From positions 1 to 64,000 of the forward strand of contig CALLQB010000044.1 in NCBI GenBank assembly GCA_938015295.1: 64,000 nucleotides of DNA, in the 5' to 3' direction. A model generated the notes under the pieces. The model was not told where the DNA came from, did not search any database, and saw nothing but the letters and a program-made list of their open reading frames with translations. Below, piece by piece: positions 56,973 to 64,000 of the stretch. Source of the DNA: an uncultured Acidimicrobiales bacterium. GTDB taxonomy: Bacteria; Actinomycetota; Acidimicrobiia; Acidimicrobiales; SHLQ01. The position numbers were made by a program, and so were the translations under genes. The number at the start of each line of letters is the position of its first letter. Position 1 is the first letter of the stretch.

Positions 56973-58061
56973 ATGACAGTTTCCGGAGGCGACGAGTACC
57001 CGCTACACCAAGTTCCCGGCTGGATAGCCCACCCCGACACCAGCGATCGCAATTTTTACGACCGCAACTACTTCAATCTGCATTCATGCAGCGACGAATT
57101 GTTCGCGATTTTTGGCATGGGCCAGTATCCAAACCTTGGTGTCCACGACGCCTACCTGACGGTCCGCAAGGGCGACAATCATCACGTCGTGCGAGCATCG
57201 CGGCCGCTCACCGACCGGCTCGACACCAGCGTTGGGCCGCTGCGCATCGAAATCATCGAGCCGCTGAAGAAAATTCGCTTCATCGCCGAACCAACTGACG
57301 GTTCACTCGCAATGGACGTGGTTTGGGACGCGACCATTCCCGCATTCGAAGAGCCCAACCAATTCCTTCGCGCTGGCGGCAAGGTCGTCTTCGACACGCA
57401 GCGGTTTGCACAAACCGGCACCTGGACCGGTTCGTTGATGGTCGAAGGGCACGTCTATGACGTCACACCCGATACCTGGTGGGGTTGCCGCGACCGCTCG
57501 TGGGGCATCCGGCCGGTTGGCGAGAAAGAAACCGACGGCATTCGGCAATCGCTCAATGTCATGCCCGGTATGTGGAACTATTTTCCTATGCAATTCGACG
57601 ATCACGCAATCGTCTACATGTGTCACGAGCGGCCCGATGGCATCCGCCCGCTCGAAGAGGCTGTGCGGGTCTGGTCGGATCCTGACCGGCCGATCGACCA
57701 TCTGGGTCGCCCCGAATGGGAACACACCGTCACCCCCGGCACCAGGATGCTCGAACACTCGATTATCCGCATGCCACATGCAGACATCGAAGTTACGTGC
57801 ACTCCCCTCGTCGTCAACTACGTCTCGGTTGGCACGGGTTACGGGATGGATGCCGATTGGCGTCATGGGATGTATCAAGGCCCCGACCTCGTCGTGCAAA
57901 ACCTGACCCTCCCGACTGAAGAGACGGGCAAAATCGGCCAGTACGGCGTCGTCGATCATGTGGGCCAGTTCTCCTACGACGGCAATGTTGGCTACGGGTT
58001 GTACGAACACGGGTTCTTTGGCGAATTTCCGAAACTCGGCATCCCTGACCCACGAGCGTAA
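56973..58061 (+). CDS. Conserved protein, AttH/CrtC-like lipocalin-type (DUF7064/7065-like)
   Basis: 362 aa, beta-rich; VTPDTWWGCRDRSWGIRPVG signature region. Confidence 0.55.
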   Translation: MTVSGGDEYPLHQVPGWIAHPDTSDRNFYDRNYFNLHSCSDELFAIFGMGQYPNLGVHDAYLTVRKGDNHHVVRASRPLTDRLDTSVGPLRIEIIEPLKKIRFIAEPTDGSLAMDVVWDATIPAFEEPNQFLRAGGKVVFDTQRFAQTGTWTGSLMVEGHVYDVTPDTWWGCRDRSWGIRPVGEKETDGIRQSLNVMPGMWNYFPMQFDDHAIVYMCHERPDGIRPLEEAVRVWSDPDRPIDHLGRPEWEHTVTPGTRMLEHSIIRMPHADIEVTCTPLVVNYVSVGTGYGMDADWRHGMYQGPDLVVQNLTLPTEETGKIGQYGVVDHVGQFSYDGNVGYGLYEHGFFGEFPKLGIPDPRA

Positions 58062-58093
58062 GCCAGCCCGATAGAGATATTTCGCGAAGTTGG

Positions 58094-58122
58094 TTAAGGC
58101 AACCCTGCCGGTACGCCGATGT
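58094..58122 (+). promoter_or_regulatory. Candidate sigma28/FliA/WhiG-like promoter (TTAAGG ... GCCGATGT)
   Basis: TTAAGGCAACCCTGCCGGTACGCCGATGT about 10 bp before the ATG of the AAA+ ATPase; spacing about 1 bp longer than the TAAA-N15-GCCGATAA consensus. Confidence 0.4.
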
Positions 58123-58131
58123 CTCGGAGGT

Positions 58132-59460
58132 ATGAGTGAACAAGTTCTGCCGCCAGAACGGCTACTTCGCACGCCAGGTTCGATCGAAGAGCTGGGAATT
58201 CCGCGCACGCTCATCGAAGACATCTTCATGCGACGACTCGCCAGCGAGCGTCAGTCGATGTTGTACAAACTCTGCGAGAGCATCGGTCTAACCATCGCCG
58301 TCGGGCGAGCAGTCGCAGATGATCTGCGAGAAAAGAAGATCGTCGAATATTTTGCCCTCGAGGGACGCGACTACCGCATTGGACTCACCGAAGCCGGCAC
58401 GAAAGTAGCCGCCGAAAGCCGCGCCTCAAGTCAGTACTCGAGCTATCTGCCGGTGCCGCTTGAGCAGTATGTGCAGGTTGTTGAAGCCCAAAAAGCTGTG
58501 CTGATGGTGAACCGCGAAAACATCCGTACCGCGTTTGCCGACCTCGTCGTCGAAGACAGCATGCTCGACGCCCTTGGCCCGGCCTTCATGAACGACGGCG
58601 CCATCTTCCTGTACGGCCCTCCCGGTACGGGTAAAACCTCGCTTGCCGAGCGCATGATCAAAATCCACAAGGATCTGATCCTCGTTCCTCGGGTTGTCGA
58701 GATCGATAGCTCGATCGTTTCGGTCTTTGACCCTGCGGTACACAAGGCAATCGAAAACCAGCCCCAGGGCCTCGACCCGCGTTGGGTTGTCTGCGAGCGT
58801 CCGCTGGTGATCGTCGGTGGTGAGCTCAGCCCCAACATGATCGACCTCTCACTCGATGTTGTGTCTGGTGTGTACTCGGCACCCATTCAAATGCTCGCAA
58901 ATAACGGCATTCTGGTAGTCGACGACTTTGGTCGCCAGCAAATCACCCCGAACGAACTCATGAACCGCTGGATCGTTCCCCTCGCGCAGGGCGTCGATTA
59001 TCTCAAGCTTGCAAACGGCACAAAGTTCACCGTTCCGTTCGAGCTCAAACTCATCGCCTCGACCAACCTCGACCCCAACGCCTTGGGCGATGACGCGTTC
59101 CTGCGACGCCTTCGCAACAAGGTTTTTGTCGGACCGGTCACCCCAAACGCGTTCAACTGGATCTTGGCCCGCGTTGCCAAGGCCAAAGGCATCGAGGTCA
59201 CGGGCGAAAGCGCTCAGCATCTCAAAGCGATCGCCGAACGAGAGATCGGCGAACTTCGCCCCTACCTCGCCGTCGACTTCTGCGACCTGATGATCGGTGT
59301 TTGCACCTATGAGGGCCTCCCCCGGGTGCTCGATAAAGCAATGATAGATCGCGTCGCCTCTGTCTACTTCGTGAACGAAGCTGATGGTGCAGCGACCGCT
59401 AGTGCCAGCGCTGCGCTGGCAAACGACAAGACGCCTGCTGCTCAGCCCCAAGCCGCCTGA
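58132..59460 (+). CDS. AAA+ ATPase with N-terminal winged-helix-like domain
   Basis: GPPGTGKTSLAERM (Walker A), GILVVDDFGRQ (Walker B), KLIASTNLDP (sensor); N-terminal RRLASERQSMLYKLCESIGLTIAVGRAVADDLREKKIVEYFALEGRDYRIGLTEAGTKVA. Confidence 0.8.
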   Translation: MSEQVLPPERLLRTPGSIEELGIPRTLIEDIFMRRLASERQSMLYKLCESIGLTIAVGRAVADDLREKKIVEYFALEGRDYRIGLTEAGTKVAAESRASSQYSSYLPVPLEQYVQVVEAQKAVLMVNRENIRTAFADLVVEDSMLDALGPAFMNDGAIFLYGPPGTGKTSLAERMIKIHKDLILVPRVVEIDSSIVSVFDPAVHKAIENQPQGLDPRWVVCERPLVIVGGELSPNMIDLSLDVVSGVYSAPIQMLANNGILVVDDFGRQQITPNELMNRWIVPLAQGVDYLKLANGTKFTVPFELKLIASTNLDPNALGDDAFLRRLRNKVFVGPVTPNAFNWILARVAKAKGIEVTGESAQHLKAIAEREIGELRPYLAVDFCDLMIGVCTYEGLPRVLDKAMIDRVASVYFVNEADGAATASASAALANDKTPAAQPQAA

Positions 59461-59540
59461 GACTCCTTTCACAGCCATAGCTGCGCGATTACGGCTGGAA
59501 AGTCCGACATGGACGGGCACGGGCGGTACTCTCGATAGCT

Positions 59541-62447
59541 GTGGCAACCTTTTCGCAAGCTTCAGACGCAGTTCAAGGATCGTTCGCTACGGGACCCTCC
59601 TCACATCCCGCCGACAACGACTTCGTCGAGCGGCACGTGGGCCCAGACCACGCCGAGATTTCACGAATGCTGAGCGCTGTCGGAGCAGCATCGCTCGATG
59701 ACCTTCTGGAATCGACGATCCCGGACTCGATTCTTGTACGAGAGCCTCTCGCACTTCGGCCCGCCCTGAGCGAGACCGACACGCTCGCTGCGCTGCGTGC
59801 AATCGCTAACCAGAACGAAGTCTTCACGTCGTTGATCGGCACCGGCTACCACGACACCGTCACGCCACCGGTGGTGTTGCGCAACGTGCTCGAAAATCCG
59901 GCCTGGTACACCGCTTACACGCCGTATCAGCCCGAAATCAGCCAGGGCCGTCTCGAAGCCTTACTCAACTTCCAGACCATGGTCGCCGACCTCACCGGTG
60001 TCGACCTGGCTAATGCCTCGATGCTCGACGAAGGCACAGCTGCGGCAGAGGCGATGACCCTGCTGCACCGAGCGACGAAGAACGAGCGCAACACCTTCGT
60101 CATCGATGCCAACTGCCATCCACAGACCATCGCGGTGATCGAGACACGGGCCGAGCCGCTCGGTATCAAGGTCGTCGTCGCCGATCGCGCGGCCCCAATC
60201 GACGCCGACGTGTTCGGCACCCTGCTGCAGTACCCGGGCACAACCGGCGAGGTGTACGACCTCGAGCCGTTGGTTACCGCCGCCCATGAAGCCGGTTCTC
60301 TGGTCGCCGTGGCAGCCGACATCTTGTCGCTGGTGCTACTCAAGTCACCCGGCGAGGCCGGAGCCGATGTGGTCGTTGGCACCACGCAACGCTTTGGCGT
60401 GCCGCTGGGGTACGGCGGACCACATGCCGGGTATCTTGCTGCGAGCGAAAAATTCAAACGGTCATTACCTGGTCGAATCGTCGGCATGTCGGTCGACACG
60501 AAAGGCCGTCCGGCATTACGCCTTGCGCTCCAGACCCGTGAGCAACACATCCGCCGCGAAAAAGCCACCAGCAACATCTGCACCGCGCAAGTACTGCTGG
60601 CCAACATCTCGGGGTTCTACGCCAGCTACCACGGCCCATCTGGCCTACGCCGCATCGCTGCACACGTCCACCGCCTCGCCGCAACCTTCGCTGCACAGAT
60701 TACTGCATCCGGCCTCGAACTTTGCCACGACCAGTTCTTCGATACCGTCACCGTCAAGGTCCCCGGTCGCGCCGACGCAATCATCGCCGCGGCCGCCGAA
60801 CAACGAATCAACCTGCGTCGAGTCGACGGTGACCGAGTCGGCGTTTCGTTCGACGAGACCAACGATCTAGCCGTGGTGCAGGCCGTTCTTGGTGCCTTTG
60901 GGGCCGACCTTGCTGACGAAACAGCCACATCTGCGTCGTCGACCATGCCCGAATCGCTACTTCGAACCGACGAGATTCTCGACCACGCCGTCTTTCACAA
61001 ATACCGCAGCGAAACCGAGATGTTGCGGTACCTGCGGTATCTCGCCGACAAAGATATCGCTCTCGATCGGTCGATGATTCCGCTCGGTTCTTGCACGATG
61101 AAGCTCAACGCGACCACCGAGATGATGCCGATCACCTGGCCCCAGTTCGGCGGGATGCACCCCTTTGCTCCAGTCGACCAGGCCGCCGGATACCTCGAAC
61201 TGACCCGCCAGCTCGAGGCAATGTTGGTTGAAATTACCGGCTACGACGCCGTTTCTCTGCAGCCCAACGCCGGTTCACAGGGCGAATTCGCTGGCCTGCT
61301 TGCGATTCGTGAGTACCACCTCGCCGCGGGCGACACCGACCGCACCATCTGTCTGATTCCGGCCTCGGCACACGGCACCAACGCTGCGAGTGCGGTCATG
61401 GCCGGCATGAAAGTTGTCGTGGTCGCGTGCGACGACGAGGGCAACGTCGATGTCGATGATCTCAAAGCCAAGGTCGTCGCTGCCGACAGCCAGCTTGCTG
61501 CCATCATGGTCACCTACCCCTCGACGCACGGTGTCTTCGAAACCTCAATCCGCGAAATCTGCGATCTCGTGCACACCTACGGCGGCCAGGTGTACCTCGA
61601 CGGCGCCAACTTCAACGCCATGGTCGGCACCGCGAAGCCCGGCAAATTCGGCGCCGACGTGAGCCACCTCAACCTGCATAAGACGTTCTGCATCCCCCAC
61701 GGTGGCGGCGGCCCAGGCGTGGGCCCGATCGGCGTGGGTGCCCATCTCGCTCCGTTTCTACCGAACCACCCGTTCGTTGAGGAGGCGGGACCAGCGTCAG
61801 GTGCCGGAGCAATCAGCGCCGCACCGTGGGGATCGGCTGGCATTTTGCCCATCTCGTGGGCCTACATCACGCTGATGGGCGCCGAGGGTCTTCGCCATGC
61901 CACCGAAATCGCGATTCTCGCCGCGAACTATGTGGCGATGCGACTCGAGCCTCACTACCCGGTTCTGTACCGCGGCGACCAAGGTCGCGTCGCTCACGAA
62001 TGCATCCTCGACCTTCGCCCGCTGAAGGACTCGACCGGTATTTCGGTCGACGATGTTGCCAAACGACTCATCGACTTCGGCTTCCACGCCCCGACGATGT
62101 CGTTCCCGGTCGCTGGAACGCTCATGATCGAACCGACCGAATCGGAGTCGCTCGAAGAGCTCGACCGGTTCTGCGATGCAATGATCGCCATTCGAGCCGA
62201 GATCACCGCTGTCGAAGACGGCACCTGGACCCCCAGCGACAACCCGCTGGTCAACGCTCCCCATACTGCCGAAGATCTCCTCGTCGACGAGTGGCCCCAT
62301 CCCTACACTCGCGAGATCGCCGCGTACCCAGTCGCCGGGCTTCGGCGCCAAAAGGTCTGGGCGCCGGTCAGCCGTATCGACAATGCACATGGCGACAAGA
62401 ACCTGGTCTGTAGCTGCCCGCCCATGTCCGACTACGAAGACAGCTAA
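59541..62447 (+). CDS. gcvP: Glycine dehydrogenase (decarboxylating), single-chain P-protein
   Basis: 968 aa; [125 protein letters not shown]. Confidence 0.97.
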   Translation: MATFSQASDAVQGSFATGPSSHPADNDFVERHVGPDHAEISRMLSAVGAASLDDLLESTIPDSILVREPLALRPALSETDTLAALRAIANQNEVFTSLIGTGYHDTVTPPVVLRNVLENPAWYTAYTPYQPEISQGRLEALLNFQTMVADLTGVDLANASMLDEGTAAAEAMTLLHRATKNERNTFVIDANCHPQTIAVIETRAEPLGIKVVVADRAAPIDADVFGTLLQYPGTTGEVYDLEPLVTAAHEAGSLVAVAADILSLVLLKSPGEAGADVVVGTTQRFGVPLGYGGPHAGYLAASEKFKRSLPGRIVGMSVDTKGRPALRLALQTREQHIRREKATSNICTAQVLLANISGFYASYHGPSGLRRIAAHVHRLAATFAAQITASGLELCHDQFFDTVTVKVPGRADAIIAAAAEQRINLRRVDGDRVGVSFDETNDLAVVQAVLGAFGADLADETATSASSTMPESLLRTDEILDHAVFHKYRSETEMLRYLRYLADKDIALDRSMIPLGSCTMKLNATTEMMPITWPQFGGMHPFAPVDQAAGYLELTRQLEAMLVEITGYDAVSLQPNAGSQGEFAGLLAIREYHLAAGDTDRTICLIPASAHGTNAASAVMAGMKVVVVACDDEGNVDVDDLKAKVVAADSQLAAIMVTYPSTHGVFETSIREICDLVHTYGGQVYLDGANFNAMVGTAKPGKFGADVSHLNLHKTFCIPHGGGGPGVGPIGVGAHLAPFLPNHPFVEEAGPASGAGAISAAPWGSAGILPISWAYITLMGAEGLRHATEIAILAANYVAMRLEPHYPVLYRGDQGRVAHECILDLRPLKDSTGISVDDVAKRLIDFGFHAPTMSFPVAGTLMIEPTESESLEELDRFCDAMIAIRAEITAVEDGTWTPSDNPLVNAPHTAEDLLVDEWPHPYTREIAAYPVAGLRRQKVWAPVSRIDNAHGDKNLVCSCPPMSDYEDS

Positions 62448-62471
62448 GTAACAGACTTGCTATAGCGAACC

Positions 62472-62493
62472 GATCAACGTGCCGATGTTGATC
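62472..62493. promoter_or_regulatory. Inverted repeat GATCAAC-GTGCCGAT-GTTGATC immediately upstream of start codon
   Basis: Perfect 7-bp arms ending 2 bp before the ATG at 62496. Confidence 0.5.
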
Positions 62494-62495
62494 CT

Positions 62496-63341
62496 ATGGA
62501 TACTGCACGCGCCAAGTCTGTAGAGGCGCTCAAAGACGCTGCTGCACAAACACCGGCTATGTCGTTTCACGAACCCCACGAGACCTCGGTTTTCGGTTGC
62601 CGCCTTCACGCGATTGATGAACCAACCCTTTTTGGCATGATCGAGAGCTCGATTCGGTCAAACGAACGGGTAATCGTTGCCAGTCAGAACATGCACGGTG
62701 TGCATACACATCTGATCGATCCGGCGTTCCGCCTGCTTCACGACAGTCCCGAAACCAAAGTCCATATCGATGGAACTCCGCTCGTCTGGTTGTCGAAACT
62801 CAAAGGCGACCCCGTCGGCTACGAACACCGCACCGGCTGTATCGACTGGGTCCCTGAGCTGTTTGCCCTCGCCGCGCAGCGCTCGTGGCGGATCTATCAC
62901 CTCGGTTCCACCGATGAGGCACTCGACGCCGGTCTTGCCGAGATCCGTAAAACGCACCCCGACCTGTTGATCGAAGGGCGTAACGGGTTCTTCGATGTTG
63001 ACCCGACCAGCCTCAGCAACCGGGAGGTGGTCGAAAAGATCAACGCGGCCGATCCCGATATTCTCCTCGTCGGCATGGGCATGGGCCGTCAGGAACAGTG
63101 GATTCTGCAGAACAAAGAACGCCTCAATGTCCCGGTCATCATCACCACGGGCGCCATGATCAAGCTCCTCGCCGGCGAGCTCAACATGGCTCCGCGTTGG
63201 CTTGGCCCCCTTGGCCTCGAGTGGGTGTTCCGGCTCTATGACAACTTTGGTGAAACTGCACAGCGGTACTTGATCGAGCCCTTTCACATCTTGTTCAACG
63301 CGCAGAAGCGTCGCCGAAACGCCGCGAAGCGTTCCGTCTGA
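62496..63341 (+). CDS. WecB/TagA/CpsF family glycosyltransferase
   Basis: VIVASQNMHGVHTHLIDPAFRLLHDS; HIDGTPLVWLSKL; DILLVGMGMGRQEQWILQNKERLNVPVIITTGAMIKLLAGELNMAPRWLGPLGLEWVFRL. Confidence 0.92.
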   Translation: MDTARAKSVEALKDAAAQTPAMSFHEPHETSVFGCRLHAIDEPTLFGMIESSIRSNERVIVASQNMHGVHTHLIDPAFRLLHDSPETKVHIDGTPLVWLSKLKGDPVGYEHRTGCIDWVPELFALAAQRSWRIYHLGSTDEALDAGLAEIRKTHPDLLIEGRNGFFDVDPTSLSNREVVEKINAADPDILLVGMGMGRQEQWILQNKERLNVPVIITTGAMIKLLAGELNMAPRWLGPLGLEWVFRLYDNFGETAQRYLIEPFHILFNAQKRRRNAAKRSV

Positions 63342-64000
63342 TGCGCATCATTGTTTCTGCCGATGACTTCGGTTTCGATGAAGACACCGTGGAAGCCACC
63401 ATCGAAGCTTTCGAGTCGGGCGTCATCCGCAACACCTCGATCATGGCCAACATGCCGGCGACGAAACTTGCTGCCGACTACGCGGCCGACAATCCCCAGC
63501 ACAGCTATGGTGTGCATCTCACCTTTACCCGCGACACCGTCGAAGAACCGGTGCTCGACGCCGACCGGGTTCCCGCACTCGTTGCCGACGATGGTCTTTT
63601 CCTCGGCGGCCGCGACGCCCAGATCAGAGCTCTAAGCGGGCGTTTCCCCACCCGTCAGATCGCCGCAGAGATGGAGGCCCAGATCGGTCGAGTCATCGAC
63701 CTCGGGGTAAACGTCGACTACGTCGATAGCCACAAACATCTGCACAAGTTTCCGAATTTCCGCAAAGCATTGCCGATGGTTCTGCCTTCGTTCGGGATCT
63801 CGCACGTGCGGACCGTTCAGAACGTCTTTTATCCAGCACCCAAGAAAACGCGACCGACGGTCGTCCTGGGTGGTGTGCTGCGCGGACCGCTCGAGCGTCG
63901 TTGGCGCACGACTGAACAGTTCTATATGAGCGATGGCGACCTGGTGACCGACTGGTGGGACAAGGTTCCGTTCCCAACGTCAAACGCTGTACTTGAGGTT
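63341..64000 (+). CDS. ChbG/HpnK (YdjC-like) carbohydrate deacetylase, 3' truncated by window end
   Basis: MRIIVSADDFGFDEDTVEATIEAFESGVIRNTSIMANMP; YGVHLTFT; VDYVDSHKHLHKFPN; TGATG overlap with upstream gene. Confidence 0.9.
   Translation, partial: MRIIVSADDFGFDEDTVEATIEAFESGVIRNTSIMANMPATKLAADYAADNPQHSYGVHLTFTRDTVEEPVLDADRVPALVADDGLFLGGRDAQIRALSGRFPTRQIAAEMEAQIGRVIDLGVNVDYVDSHKHLHKFPNFRKALPMVLPSFGISHVRTVQNVFYPAPKKTRPTVVLGGVLRGPLERRWRTTEQFYMSDGDLVTDWWDKVPFPTSNAVLEV

Noticed and set aside
59461-59540. Possible glycine riboswitch upstream of gcvP
   Set aside because: The 80-bp gap is too short and lacks the conserved glycine aptamer core sequences.

Overview
This 64 kb window is densely coding, high-GC chromosomal DNA. 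It looks like a free-living, probably aquatic, actinobacterium of the Acidimicrobiia type. That placement is inferred from an F420-type LLM oxidoreductase, a mycofactocin-type NDMA alcohol dehydrogenase and a mycothiol-type DinB/maleylpyruvate isomerase domain, not from a search. I annotate about 62 CDSs. Most are single-gene or short-operon metabolic functions: MocR regulator, SDRs, phytanoyl-CoA dioxygenase, Baeyer-Villiger monooxygenase, amidohydrolase, DDAH, TesB, two crotonases, SurE, YqgE, TrmH, GcvP and others. I saw no rRNA, no convincing tRNA, no CRISPR array, no transposase and no prophage. The observations I rate highest are: (i) two unlinked secreted proteins, each built from about four repeats with a QC...C / DC...C cysteine layout resembling the neocarzinostatin fold; (ii) a cupin resembling DddL/DddQ-type DMSP lyases; (iii) a tight MBOAT / subtilase-RTX / SGNH gene run suggesting surface O-acylation; (iv) a TetR-fatty acid desaturase divergon with two 21-bp operator-like repeats; (v) a winged-helix AAA+ ATPase preceded by a sigma28/WhiG-like promoter and a possibly near-leaderless start; (vi) an SDR carrying an N-terminal zinc-ribbon-like region; (vii) a stand-alone bacterial RRM protein; (viii) a roughly 645-bp non-coding gap with a 16-bp tandem repeat, a long inverted repeat and a 26-bp hairpin. 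I cannot demonstrate a complete novel system from sequence alone. All family calls come from reading the translations and need HMM or structure confirmation.
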